From positions 35,498,346 through 35,562,345 of the forward strand of contig OX457046.1 of NCBI GenBank assembly GCA_949752735.1: 64,000 bases of DNA, given 5' to 3'. Below are positions 41,219 through 56,200 of this stretch, piece by piece. The translations under genes were made by a program, and so were the position numbers. The DNA is from Lumbricus terrestris. Taxonomy: Eukaryota > Annelida > Clitellata > Crassiclitellata > Lumbricidae. Within the stretch, counting starts at the first letter, position 1; the number at the start of each line of letters is the position of its first letter. A model generated the notes under the pieces. The model saw only the letters and a program-made list of their open reading frames with translations. It did no database searches and had not been told where the DNA came from.

Positions 41219-44200
41219 GTCAGTCGTTGTTTTGTATTCTGTTTGAAAATCACATCTCTAGTTCTCAACATTATAAAAGTTCTATTCAGCGGCAGAATTT
41301 ACTGTCATGGTGATGAACGAAAAACCATCGGCTGGCTTGATTTCTATGGTAGCTGTCTGTGTGGAAGACAACAGGAAACCACCTCACTCATCTCATCCCG
41401 GATTGCTCAAAAATGCCAATAGACCTGCCTTTGGCTGGATTCGAACCTGCAACCCTCCGGCTGCAAGGCAATGAACATACCCACTACACCACCACACCCC
41501 ACCGACAGTGTCTTCGTCTAGTATGCATCTATTTATGTAGCACCTTTCAGCAATCGCTTAAATCGACCTCGTGTCATTTATGTGTAGAATGTTTTGTGCA
41601 CATCGAACCTGTTGACGCGGCTCATCAAGGAAGAACATTTGAGCACCATTATCGTCAACCTTTATCCAGGCAACGAAGGCTATTCATTGATGCTTCGCGG
41701 CAGGAGTGGCACTGATACGGAAACTATTCGACTACCGTATGAGGTACGTTTCAACTGGTCAATTGCACTCGGTCTGTATAGATAAATAATTGTTTTGCTG
41801 CTTCTGTTGTTTGTTTTATTTTATTGTGTTCGTATTTGTTTTGAAGTGTGGTTCAGATTAAATTTTTGTTTTTTTTGTTTGTATGCGCAAACATACCGGT
41901 ACTTGTGAAGGGTGGATATTTTTCTCACTCACTCCCAAGTATTTCTTGACTGCGTGCCTTTCTAATCACGCTCTTGGAGTCTTTTAAACTGAACTTTTCT
42001 GTTTGTTTACTTTAGAATCAATGTTTAAAACAGTTTTAGTTTTGGCTTCAATCGAAGGTTCTGGTTAATTGCTTCGTTTTTACAGCGTATTTTTTATCCA
42101 ATGAACCAAATACAATTTTTATTCTGGAATTTTTTTTGTTTTGATTGACGGCGTGATGATTTGTTTAAATAGGAAAGCGAACTTCTCGACTACATTGATG
42201 CCGAGAAACTTCCACCATTGCTTGTCGATCTGCTTGACAAAACTCAGGTAAAAATAGAAAGCCGTAAGTTCTCTTATAGATCTACAGTAACTCTGAATTT
42301 ATATAGCGCCATTTCAAGAGAAACTCCTCAGAGACACCTGACAGCACCAAGCCACAATCGAAGAGAATGGTTTTAAATGTGGTTAAAGGGGCAAAGCAAT
42401 GCCAAGAAGACACGTGGGTGTCAGAAATTACTCTTTGTTTTGTGATATACTGTTCCTGAAACTTAGAATTTTATGCATCTATTTAGTAAATTTCCATGTA
42501 TGATTCTTTATCTTCGTTGAACTGTGGCTCTGTAAGATACTGTATCTTGTATCTGTGTTTTGTGAGATACTGTATCTTGAAACTTAGAATTTTATGCATC
42601 TATTTAGTAAATTTCCATGTATGATTCTTTATCTTCGTTGAACTGTGGCTCTGTAAGATACTGTATCTTGTATCTGTGCTTTGTGAGATACTGTATCTTG
42701 AAACTTAGAATTTTATGCATCTATTTAGTAGATTTCCATGTATGATTCTTTGTCTTCGTTGAACTGTCTCTCTAGCCAAAGTGAACAGTTGTATGGAGAA
42801 TGAAATATTTGAACAAAAGCTAAGAGATGGTTTGTTGACGTTGTAGGCCAATCTCTTCCACTCCGGTTGTGTTGTTGCGGAAGTGCGTGACTATCGGAGG
42901 TCATCTATCAACACGTACAGCACAGTCTTTGTTCTGTTGCAACCATCAATGCACGTGAGTGTTGAACAATTTTCAAAAGCTCAATTCCATGCATGTGACT
43001 TCGGCAGAGACCAGCCTGTTACCTGGAAATAACATTTTTTATAAAGCATTGAACATTGACCTTGCATTCAACTAATACAGCTGCACTGCTGCAGATAAAG
43101 GTTTTGTACACTACTACCGGTATACATGTATTACCCCACATGATGCATTAAGACCAGAATCAGGTGTTACCGCATTGGGTAGAAACAGGTTGAATGTTTA
43201 TTGGCGGTTTTTTGCAAAATGATATTCTTTTGTTTGTTTAAATAGTGCATCAGTTTTTGGACCAAATGTTCTGAAATTTTTAACCTGATTTCCTTTAGGT
43301 TTTAGCCTATTGAGAACATTGATATCTCAAAATCAAAACTACAGTTTGAGGTGGAAATAGCAGCATTGAACTAGAAATGTTCTCAGGAGAACATCGTGTA
43401 AAAATTTCATATCGCCGAATACAGTGTTGCATTTGCGAACTATTGCAAGAAAGACAATATATGATAGTCAGGCAAACTTTTTGAGTTTTGATTTTTATAA
43501 GAAAAAATATTTTCCTGTGCTGTAACTCTGTGGAAAAAAAATGATGAAAGTTTATCCTCATCTTGCTCTCAGCCCGATGGATTGTGGGGTCATGCACAAA
43601 AAGCTGTTCAGAGAAAGGCGTGTCTTCAGGGCGTATATGGATTCGGATAAAGTGTTTGCATGATAATAATAATTGTAATAATTTTAACAATAATGAAAAT
43701 AATAATAATTAATATTATTATTTTCGTTTAATTTCAAATTGACACACAGCAGAATGATTGCAAAATTTTCATCGTATGAACGGATGATCACAAGTTATTG
43801 CAGGAGTCGAAATTAGCTGTAGGCAGCCATGCAGGGCGTCCACCACTTCCTACTGTTCAATTCACTAATGACATCTGCTGAATGGAAGGTTGAGTGGACC
43901 TTTGGGAGTATAGTGAGAAGCTATTTAGCGTCCATGTGTTCATTGCGTCAGAGTATTGACAATGACCCTAAATTCATTCATTCATTTCGAGAACTTATAT
44001 AGCGCCTCTTCAAGAAATCTACTCAGAGGCGCTCCCAGCCCAGCCACAGCTAAAAAAATAGGATTTGAGATACTTAAAAAATGCAGGGGAATTTAGCCTA
44101 GGCATAAGTCGCAAGGTTAGTGGGAGGCCATTCCAGATGTCTTCCCAGTTTGTGGGGTGCGATGGTGAATTCAATGCCTTGCAGCCGGAGGATTCCAGAT

Positions 44201-47200
44201 TCGAATCCACCTCAAGCTGCCGCATAGAGACCTTGAGCAAGTCTGTTGCTCACAATTGCTCGTGTGCTTCGGCGTGAAACTCCAACGAGCCTGTCTCGGT
44301 CGCCTTGACCAATAAACCTCACCAAATCCTGTGATGTATTTTTCCGATTTCATGTTCTGCTGTGTTTTTTGCAGACGATGCTCTGTGACATAAACACGAT
44401 TACGAGCGAATCCCCTGGTTGGACGAGCGAAGAGAAGCTGGCACTTGAAAGCCAAATGCTCTTACAGACCAGTGACCCTCTCTGCCTTGATCCATCACCA
44501 GCTGTTTTTGTGCTGGCGACGAAGATGAACTATCATAAGCACAAGTTCAACTCACCCTCACTCAGAAGGTATTCTTTTGCTGTAAATCAGTAAGTAAGCA
44601 TTATGTCTGCCTCTTGTGTCTTTCTTCCTAAAGTGTTTATCATTCAACTAAAAAATCAGGGCTTTTTTAACGCGCAGTTGTACACAAAATGTGCAGCTGT
44701 AAATGAATTTGTGCAGTTGTAAAAGCAATCTTGTGCAGTGAGCATCGTTAGGAAAAGGTAACTGTAGCCGACCATGGAAGAGCGGAATGGATCGAAGGTC
44801 TTGTGCAGCGGATAATACGCAGGAAGGCCAGATTTCCGGCGAATGAATAAAAAAGGTCGTCGGATTTTATCGTCAGCGACTTGCGAGATTTTTTGACAAA
44901 CTTCGGACGAACAACTAAAAAAGGTCGTCAGAAATTTGGGTCGCCAGATTCAAATTGCTGGTTGTGCTGTTCTAAAAATTCCTTTAAAGACGCCCTGCAC
45001 AAAACCGTGCTTTTGGTGTGCTAGAGTTGGGAGCACTTCTGAGTAGCCGCCATGAAGAGGCGCTATATAAATTCTTGCACGAATGAAAGTATATCCTTTA
45101 TTAGCCAATTGCATATCTGCACCGTGGTGTATATACCGTAATGATCTAACAGCAATCAGCTGTCAATGTGAAATAAACATTCTGATTGTAAATGTCTTGT
45201 GCTGTAGATTATCTTCAAGAGGTCATGTGACATGGTCGCACAATGTATTGTAAATGATTATTTGTGTAGCTCTACTTCAATCGAACTCCTCCTTTTAGAT
45301 TATAAACTGTTGTAATGTAATTCACCTATTGGAAAATTTTGAATTGGGAAATATCTGACTTACAGATTTGTCACATTTAGTGTTTAACGTAAAGTTAATG
45401 CAGTTTACGGTAAAGCTGGTCTACATAACTTTGCAAAACATAATTATCACAGGATCCTACAAGAAAATGAGGATACTACCAGGACTCATGCTGTCTGTTA
45501 CAGATTGAGATCTTAATTGATTCTATGGATTTATATAGCCCCATTCAAGAAAACTACTTGGGAGCGCTCCCAACTCAACCATGGCAAAAGAAAACAGACT
45601 TGAGAGATTTACGAAATAAAGTTTGATTGGTCAGATGTAATAAACGCAGCTGTGAATTAATGGAACTCATTCTGGATGGACGAACATACGACCGAGAAAG
45701 CTCGGCACTGCCTGGCAGCTAAGCGAACCCGTGGAGCTAGCTTTTTTTATCAATTCAGGAAACTTTTCTGTGAGCCAAGTTGGGGTGTAACACTGATGGC
45801 CGATCATTTTTGCTCGTTTTAGATACGCGAAGAAACACTCGCAAGCGGCCATCAACCGAAGACGCAAGCTCTCTCTCAGTGCGACTCCGAAGCACCTGAA
45901 GCTGCTCGACTTTGCGGCAACGAGAAAATGCAAGCCGACAAACAATCCGGTCAACCTCAAGATTGGAAAGCCTGTACGTCTCGTCTGTCCTGTTTATAGC
46001 ATATCCTATTTGTAAGACGTTATAGCACAGCAACTTTTATTTGTTTCACATCCTATTTATTATAGTTCGTCCTGTTTATAGCCTGCACTTTGTATTGTCA
46101 ATCCTATTATGATCATGATCCTTTGTATTTATAGTCCTTTATATTCATTGCTCAGCATATTTCTAGCGCATCCTATTTATGTCCATCCTATTTATAGTCC
46201 ATCGTATTATTAGTGTATGCTATTTATAACCATCCTATTTATTGCCTGTCCTATTAAAGTCTATGTATTTATAGTCCATCCGATTTATGGTCCACCCTAT
46301 TTTTATGTACAATTGTTCCTCTTGTTAATTATAGTACAACCTATGTATATCACACACTTTGTTTCTGTGTTGTAGGCTAGATAGTTAGTGTCGGCTTCTA
46401 GCTTACATCAGAATGGTACTGGAACTATCAGCATAATTATGGCATTTGATAAACATGTGGCAATTGTGGCATTACATGTGTTGCATATGCATGTGGCAAT
46501 TGCATATATGTATTGTACCAGATGTGCTACGTGTAACCATGGCACTATGTGTAGCTAGAAAAGGCAAGAAATTCCCCTAACATGAAATACGGAAGACGTG
46601 ACAGGAAATTTGCCCATCTCCTGTTTGGAGTATTCTCCCATTGGGATGTGATTTTCCACCATTTGTTTCACTTCTACCCAGTTTGGAAATCTTGCCAATT
46701 TAATGGAATGAATACTCGGATCAACTGTGTTACTGTTTTTTGTTTGTTTGTTTGTATGTGCACTTGTTATAGTGCTTCAAGCACTCTACTCAGAGGCGCT
46801 CCCGACTGCAGAGTGGACACTGCATCGGAGTTTTGCACCGAAGCACTGAACAATTGCGAGTGAAGGACTTGCCCAAGGTCCCTACGCTGCGACTTGAGGT
46901 GGATTCGAACCTTGAACCTTCCGGCTTCAAGGCAATGACGCCACCACTACACCACCGCATCTTGGTGTTGGTGTTGTCACAAACCTAGTCTGGTCTTCTT
47001 AAATATTTCCATTTATGATGTAGGTTTTCGTGAGTTTCGCTTGGAATAGTGCTATATAAAATATACAGACTTTGCTGTTTATGGAGGAGTGTCATGGTTA
47101 CACTCTGGCACGGCGAGTGCATGGATGCTACCCTCGCAAAGGTCCACTCAACCTTCCATTCAGCAGATGGTATTGGTAAAATGAGTTGAACGTGATGGAC

Positions 47201-50200
47201 GCCTTGCATGGCTGCCAATCTGTTAGAATCGTCTCCTGTAATAACTTGTTATCATCTGTTCATTATATTGATTGTGAACCAACCTCAGTTTGTAAGTTTG
47301 AATTAAACGAATATATTATTATTATTATCGTTATATTATTATTATTTGACCATAGCTAGAACTGTTAGAGAGCGGATTGACTAATTCTGATTTTCATTTT
47401 TTTATGTAGGCTGTTGACATGTGGAAAATGCCAGAGGTACATCTGACGACCCCAGACAATATTGACGTGAGTCTGGTCCTGATCAATTTAGTAAATGATT
47501 ACCTTGGATTGAATGCATAAATGTTTACATCGTAGGTTTTATTAAGGTCCTTCTTTCTATTGCCTTTTGTTTAATGTATTGATTGTAGTAACTTATGATT
47601 CGGTGACTTAATTTGATGAGTTAAAAGTAAAACTGTTTGCATTCGTAGTTTTTTGTTGTTGTTGACAGTTTCTATAGCATCTTCAATAGCAAGCTACTCC
47701 TAGAATGTGTCACAGACGCACTGTCAACAGTCAGTATTCAGAGTTCGACAGAAAGTAATGTTTTTAAAGGCTCACCGGCTTTTTGTCTCCTGTATGGGTG
47801 ATGGATGACTGTTGTTACATGAGAGTTTATATAGAAGTTTATGACTTAGTGTTTTATTTTACTCTGATTTTATTTTAGTCGCTTATCATTTTACAGTTCT
47901 TTACTCTCACTATGGCTGAGTGTGTGCTGGGCAATTGAGACTACTATGGTCGAGCTGCTGTGACTACCATCTCAAAAACAAAATGGCAAGTTATTGAGCC
48001 CAACACCTCCTGGTCCCAATCCTACCCCATACCCCAAGGCCGTAGCTAGGGGGTGTTTTGGGTGTTTGAACACCCCCCGAAATGGAAAATGTGAAAAATA
48101 ATGGAATGCATTTAGGAGCACATGATGTAAAAACCATGAAATAAAACCATGAAAACACCCCCCCCCCAAAATGGAAAAATGGGGAAAAAGAGAATGCCGG
48201 ATGACTAAAAAAAGACAAAAAAAGGCCTTGCAATACCCCCATCACTGCCTAACTTTAGTTCTTGACGTGTTTTTTCATACAGGTGATGAAGTTCGTGAAG
48301 GCGGTTGAATCGTCGGAATTGGCGTCGGACAACAATCCTATTGTTTTAGAGGAATACACGTTTGAAACCGAAAGGGCGCAGGGCAAGGTGAATCTGTCGC
48401 GTCTGACGATCAAGCAACGTTTAAGCGACGAATTTTATATTGGTTCGCTGTACGTCGACCGTGATTACAAAGAAGGGCAGTCCAATGGCAGCGAATGCAG
48501 GTAATGGCAAGACAATTGGATCTGCAAGACAATTGGTTCTGCAAGACAATTGATTCTGCAAGGCAATTGATTCTGCAAGACAATTGATTCTGCAAGACAA
48601 TTGAATCTGCAAGACAATTGATTCTGCAAGACAATTGGTTCTGCAAGACAATTGATTCTGCAAGACAATTGATTCTGCAAGACAATTGAATCTGCAAGAC
48701 AATTGATTCTGCAAGACAATTGGTTCTGCAAGACAATTGATTCTGCAAGACAATTGATTCTGCAAGACAATTGGTTCTGCAAGACAATTGATTCTGCAAG
48801 ACAATTGATTCTACAAGACAATTATTGATTCTGCAAGACAATTATTGATTCTGCAAGACAATTGAATATAACTATATCACTCAATCAGTCGCATGAATTG
48901 ATGTAACACCTTTTCAAATATCCACAAAGAGGGATAGTCCAACGGCAGCGAATGCAGGTAGCCACTTCAAGAGTGAGACGGGTCAGAGGTGCTCCTCAAA
49001 ATCTAAATATGCACAAAGGGGCATTTAACCAGCTTTCTTGGCTCAACTTCAAGTGCTTGCTTGGTAGAGCAGTGGTTAACACGCTGGACTGTTGATCAAG
49101 AAGTCTAGGGTTAAAATTTTCTTTGGCAGAAATTTGTCGAGGTTTCTACCCCACCCGTGCCCCCCCTCTATGCAACTTTGCTATGATGAGTACATCGACT
49201 GTACACTGTCGGTGGGAAGATGAGACGGTGAGGGAGAGGACTGGTCACCCATCCTCATATGCTGAGGCGGAGAAAATGAAGTCGTTAACACTTCATGCTC
49301 AAAACTACCTGATGGCAACTAGCTTCTAGGCAACTTCTCTTTTTCTTCCTATCTGAACTGAGCATAAAATGTAGACATAGATATGTTTTGATGATTTTCT
49401 ATAACTTATTGATGATATTTTTTTTTAGTTTCCCTCTCGGAAATCGGTCAAATGTTGAAAGGTAAATTGATTTGTTGAATGTTCTTTTTCTCGAATTCTG
49501 TGGAAACGACACTTAAAACTTGACTTAATATCTGAAGTTTTGCGTGATAAATTCTATGCTTCAGATTGCTTCCAACATCTAAGAATAGTTTCTTGTTTAA
49601 ACAATACCATTTGATTTCTTGTGCAGTAAATTGAGTGATTCAGTTGGTTACAAATTTCAAGTCTTTGTTCTCATTGTGGATGGTGTTTTCGAAGCATTTC
49701 AGTTTTGAAATGCAGCTATGATTTATAACCACCAATTGACCAATAGAGCCATAATTATATTGCCATCTTTACGAGAATATCAGAACATGCTGTAATGAGA
49801 TTATTTGTAAGTAAGCAAGCATATGCTTTATCGACCAATTGTTAATTGCACTTTGGCATAATTTTTTTATTGCAGATACATGGAGTATCTTGAGTCCAGT
49901 GTTTTTAACTGGAGGTAAAATGCGTTTGGTGTTTTTAATTGAAGGTATATTTGTCTGTGGTGTTTTTTTTACTGCAGTTATATTTGTCCAGTGTTTTTTT
50001 ATTCCAGGTATATTCGGCAGTTCCGAGAGATATTCACTGAAGAAGGTCGAAGGCAGGTGAAAATCACCCATCAGACCCCTGGGCAGATGCCTTCCGTGAC
50101 CTACACTCAGGTGACCCAACCTCTGGCCCCTCCCTTGCTCCAGTCGAATCCAGGGAATGATTCTGGGCAGGCGCCACGACCAACGACGTTCAGTGGACTG

Positions 50201-53200
50201 GTCCATTCCGGTGCCAACATCGGTCAAGGAACCGGTCTATTAAGTGCTGTCCCGTCTCAGGTAGGGATTTAGTAATCTAAGCAATGGTTATTAGGCATTT
50301 ATGTGATTTTTTGTATGTGCACATGTTATAGCGCCCCTTAAAAATTTCTACTCAGAAGCGCTCCCGACTACAGCACGGACACTGAATCGGAGTTTCGTGC
50401 CGAAGCGCTGAGCAATTGCGGTTGAAGGACTCGCCCAAGGTCCCTACACGGTGGCTTAAGGTGGATTCGAACCTGCAACCCTCTGGTTGCAAGGCAACGA
50501 ACATGCCCACTACACCACCGTGCCTCGTGATAATAGCTGTTAAATTAACGTAAGAAATCGTTTATTCGAAATGCTCTATAGGAAACATAAACTTACTGGA
50601 AGTACCATTCAAACAAAGAGCTTTTTAGCTTAGCCTAACGCCTGCACTTCTGGATTGTATATTTTAGAGATTTCATCAATAGGTAAGTTTTAGCACAACG
50701 TAAGTTAAGGTTTGTTAAGTAAATCCCAATTTTATCATTTGTTTACATTTTTGATGATTAGTCAGATCAGAATGATTGTGAATGATCATTCTTTTGTTGA
50801 TCCATCCAGCCATTCCTCTATTCCCGATTCATTTATCCAGGCGTTTATCCATCTGTCAATTCACCCATCTATCCATTCACCCGTTCCTCCATTCGCTAAT
50901 TCATCTATCCATTAATTCCAATCTTCATTCACTCGTTCATCGCGTTGCATTCGGAAAGTTGTACATTCACGTTTGAGTATTCATTGCAACACTGTGCACG
51001 TGTGCTTGTCACGAGCAAATACGTGAGCACTACTCACTTACTTACTAAGAGTAAAAAGTTCTCTTCCATTGTGTCGACGAGTTGTCATTCTCTTAAAGGC
51101 GCTATATAAATTTGTGGACGAGATGCAACGGAGGAAAGGCTGGTTCAAATGCGAAGCCATAGGATCCTTCCTTGCTAAACTTAAAACTGTTGTTTTTGGG
51201 CTTGCTGGAGTCGGGAGCGCCTCTGAGTAGTTTTTCTTCTTGAAGTAGCGCTATATAAATGTCCGAATGAATGAATGAATGAATGTTTGGTTTAATAAGG
51301 TTCATTGATTCCTTGTTGCTTCTAGGCCGGTGCTTCCATAGGCGATGCTTCCGCTCGACTGGTCGCTCCGTTGCGCCTCTCCCTCTCGTTCAACCCGAAT
51401 CTGGCGACCCTCGCCTCACCGACCAGTGAGTCGTAATATTGTTTTTTCCATTTAAACTGAAGAACGCATCATGATTACATGAAATGATAGAAGAGTTAGT
51501 TTGAAATTTAGAAAGTATTCTGTGTGTGCCTCTGATAACCTTGGCTCTGTGATTGGTGCACTGTTGATGGGAAGGTAGAGCAGCAAGGGAGAGGACTGAT
51601 CACATATGTGCTGGCTTCCTGTCTGTCATCGTATTTAATACAGAGTCTCTTTCTTCGTATGGTGATTCCAGCCGCTAGATATTGCTCTGACTCATCCCCA
51701 GGGGGGATAAAAGCTCTGCGATGAGATGAGTGAGGTGATTTCCCGTTGCCTTGCTCTCAGACAATTCTGGGTGAGAAACTCGACCAAGGTCGCAATGCAG
51801 TGGCCTGAGGTAAATTCAAACCTTCGACTCTTTGGTTACAAGGCACAGAACAAATCGCTACGCTATCACGTCCCATCAAGTCCGCTAACGAGTAACTATC
51901 CATGTGATTAACAAGTAAATTTTAATTGATGGAGTAATAATAATAATTATGGTGCGTTTAACTGTTATGTTGATGGTTTTTATGATTTTCTTCAGATGCT
52001 GGGAATGCAGTGGCTCATCTGAGGTTCTGCCTTCCCCAACAACAGCAGCAGCAGCAGCAGCTGAACAGGCAGAAGTCTATACCAACTCCAGGCACTCCCA
52101 ACACGCCAGGTCTTGTTCGCGTTTCAGCATTCCTTGCGATGAGATCAGAAACTGGAAATGCAAATACGATGCAATCACCTTTTACCATTTTACATGTTAT
52201 CATTTACGATTACCTGACGAAAACCTTTTACCATTTGCAATTACCTTTTGCCAATTACATTTACCTTTACCCATTTATAATTGCCTCTACCCATTTACCA
52301 TTATCTGTACCATTTTCAATTACCAGTACCATTTGCAATTATATTTCACGATTTACAGTTTTCACCCTTTGCATTTCCTTTGCCCAATTAAATTCCTGCC
52401 ACCGCTTACAAATTGCCTTACCGTTTGCTATACCTAGCAACGCTATATTTCTTCTTAATGGCCGTAATTTGCTTATAAAATGGGGTGAAATTTGGGTAAA
52501 TAGCATGTCTGATCCATTAATCCATTAAAAATTTACGACTAGGGTCTCAGTAATATTTCCTCATAAATCTATGAGATTTATTTTTATTGTTATTATTATT
52601 ATTATTATTAGTTATTCATCATTATTACTGTATGTGCTTTTGATATGCTGTGCAAATTTACAGCAATTAAATATAAAATTTGGAAAGCTACCTTACTTAA
52701 ATACCCAATCATCTGCCTTCCAAGTTGTCTCATCTTTAGCTATACCCAACACCTCCTCTCGAATCTTCCCTTGACATCACATCTCTGGGTAACCCCACCC
52801 CCTCTGACACAGCATAGCGCTCCTGAATAAGCTTGGGCCCCTTCAATTGGCACTTTATAGATTGGAAGTGGTTGTGGCTTTTATTCAGGCCATTTCAGTC
52901 TGCAGCAGTCGCCATCAGCGATGTCGTCGATGGCAACCGTTCCCGGGGCTAACCTCAGCTATTCGTCGGTCATTAGCAAAATGCCCGTGCTCAGTCCAGG
53001 GATGCCGCAGTTGGCGAGTCCGACGGGTCGTCCGTCCATGACTCTGCGAACGGAGGCCTCCAATCTCACGGAATTACTTCTCGGTCGGTTGAAAATCTTC
53101 GTGGGTTTTGCCGTTAGAATGATTACAGTTTAAAGCGAAGCAGTAATTGTATCAAGATCTGAGATTTATGAGGTGCAAGATTGTATGACTCATTTTTTTT

Positions 53201-56200
53201 TCTTGAATTTCTATGGTGTCTCTTCAAGGGGACTACTCAGAGGTGCTCCCAACTCCAGTAAGATGCCTCGGTAAGAGCCCCAGGAAGCAGGCATAGCTCC
53301 TGTGGGAACCCATTCCAGACCACTCGGCCCGACACAGAAAAGACTCTAAATTCTGCATGGTTGCCGCTTGTGCAAATGATGTTGAGCGAGGAGCACTCAC
53401 TTCTGTGCAGACAAAGTACCGCACATAGTTTTGAATAACAGCTCGGCTTAGTGTGACGACATCAGCAAGTTATCCCGGTAGTCTTTTATTTCTCTGTTGA
53501 ACCAGATGTGCTGAATGTTCTTTTATGTGCTGTAACAGCTTTTCGGGATCACTTCTGAGTACCACACGGACTCGTTTCTGTGTGTCCAGTTTTTGCACCA
53601 TTCTGCTGTACGAGAAGTGCTAAGATTATGTCCCCATAAACTGCGCCATAACTGGTTAATAACGTACAAGGATTGTGGTGTACTGATGAACGTTGACTTT
53701 CAGCATTATCGTGTGACCTGTATCATATTGTCGTGTGACCTGTATCATATTGTCGTGTGTCCTGTATCATATTGTCATGTGTCCTGTATCATATTGTCAT
53801 GTGTCCTCTACTGTCCTGTATCATATTGTCGTGTGTCCTGTATCATATTGTCGTGTGTCCTGTATCATATTGTCGTGTGTCCTGTATCATTATCGTGTGG
53901 CCTGTATCATATTGTCATGCACCGGTTTTTTTATTTAAATTTCTCGCATTTGCTATAGCACCTATTTAAGCTCACTACTCAGAAGCATTCCCGACTACAG
54001 CACGGACGAGGCTATACAAATTCTCTCGGTGAATGAATGAAGGAGGGACTGAATGAATGAAAGACTGAATGAAAAGAGATTATTGATTTTCAGTTGTTGA
54101 TTTTTCTTCTTGATTTTTATTTATATTTGTTTTCAATTCTTGATTGTTATTATTGGTGTTTGTTCATTGTTTTTATGTGGTGCCTTTTGCGCTATTGTTT
54201 GCGTCTGGAAGTGCTTTCTGAATGGTTGGAATTGTTATTATTATTGCTGCACATAAATTCCAAAGGATTTGATTTGATAATCGATTGTGTATGTGCGTAG
54301 TTGTCTTTTCTAATCAGGTCTTCGGCTGTTGTAGGTGATTCTTTGACGAATCCTGGATTGATGCAGGCAAAGCAAAATGTCTGGAATGCCAGCGGTCACC
54401 AGCCGATGGTATCCGCTGGTTTACCAGGCAATGTTATGAACAGCCTAAGTTTGGTCTCCCCCCCGAACGTCAATATTGGAAGTGCGTCGGCACTTCCTCC
54501 CAACATCAACATTCAGAACATCGGTGGTCTCCAGGGACTTGGACTTGTCAACCTCCAGGTAGGGGCTCGAGGTTTTGTGATCGCGGGTACAAGTGTGGAG
54601 TGTGTTGGTACGTATTTTGTCTAGAAGTAGAACACACTGGGATGGCCTATGTTGAGAGATGTGGAGTACACCTGTGTTGGCAAAGGTGAATGTATTTGTG
54701 TGTCCATGAGTGTGTAGGTGTGTGTAGGCTTGCATGCATGTGTGAACATTGTGTATACATCAGAGGTTCTCAAACTGTGGTACGCGTACCCTTACTGGCG
54801 CCTGGTGTGCCCCTAGTCAAACTGTTTTGCTTAACCTCTTAGCTCATGAACGAATCTGTTGATTGTTATGTTGCTGACATTTACTGTCTTACCATGATTA
54901 TCGTGTAATTTCAGAACTCCTCGTCCCCGGTCGTTTCTGGCAACCTCCAGCAACGCGCTTACGTTGCCGTGGTGACGACGGTTCCAGGTGCCTCGTCGTC
55001 AATCAACGCAGGTGTGCATTGCTTACCTGGTCTGTGCGTCCGTCTAATTTGGTTTTCAAACTGTTTTGCTTCACCTCTTAGCTCTGTTAAAAGGGACATT
55101 GCAAAATGTTTTATTGTGTTGTGTCTAAGCTGCCACTGTAGATACGGAACATAGGTTTCTTTCTATGCATATGTTATTGTGCTGTACACTTGCGTGCATT
55201 AGCATCACTCTATTCACTTGTGTTCACTGATCTGTTCAGTATTGGACTCAGTGTCAATGAAATAACTGCTGCTAGCAGCATAGCTACATTCAAGTGGTAA
55301 TCAACATCATTTATTTTGTCCAAAAGATGGTCATTTGCATGGCTGTACAATTTGTACACAGATTTTTTCATAGATATATTCTGTTCATTCTGCAACAAAC
55401 AGTGCTATTGCAGTTACAGTTTTAGCATAAAAGTACGGTACTACTATGTTGTTTTTTCAATAACGTACGTAAGGTACACGTACACTATTCTGGTTAAGTA
55501 AAGTTCAGTCGCACCGTGATTTTATCCTTTGACATTTCTGACATTCGAATTAATCATCAGTTTTGGGTTGCAGTTTGTACGTACTGTATGTACCGTATGT
55601 ATGTGTGTATATGAACATTTACATGGCGGCTCCTACAATTCTCTCGCATCATAGGACAGTTTTATGTGACAGCGCTGGGATTGGGAGCGCCTCTGAGTAC
55701 CCTTTGAAGAGATGCTATGTAAATTCTCTATGTGAATGAATGAAAAAAATTATTGATTTTTATTATTGATGTTGATTATCGGTCCACTTTTGAGTGTTCA
55801 ATGTCTGGTGTATTCTGATAAATTTCCGTAGATTTTTTAGATTGAATTTAATTTCTACTTCAGTTTCTCTTTGAATTAGGTGTGCCACCCCTCAAACTGC
55901 TATTATTATTATTAGTAGTATTTTTTTATTTTATTTATTATTATTATTATTAGAAGAAGAAGAGGAAGAGTTTACATTTTGCCATGTAATTGCTTTTAAA
56001 ATAATTTCCAAAAATGAATGAATGAAAAAATGTTATTGATTTTTAGTGCTGATATAGTTCTATTGTCTTTTTCCTTTGTCTCCAGCTCCACTTTCCAGTC
56101 CGACTAACATGCTGTCTCCGTCGTCATCGGAAACAATTTCTATGCCGATCGGTGTGACTGGAAGCATCACCAAATTCATGAATCCAACGTCTCTCAAAGG

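Noticed and set aside
48410..48841. Three minus-strand frames (up to 143 codons) with a Cys-rich repeat (SCRINCLAE)
   Set aside because: They read through the 17-base minisatellite and the antisense of a SUPT20H exon; each frame is the same repeat shifted.
48501..48866. CRISPR-like array
   Set aside because: The units are directly adjacent with no unique spacers, in an animal intron: a minisatellite.
51949..52528. Long overlapping + frames (162 and 172 codons)
   Set aside because: Only 51996-52109 is exon. The rest runs into a degenerate CATTTACAATTACC repeat beyond a valid donor.
53593..53969. Frames of 67-121 codons with a repeated [10 protein letters not shown] peptide
   Set aside because: Translation of the 22-base tandem repeat.
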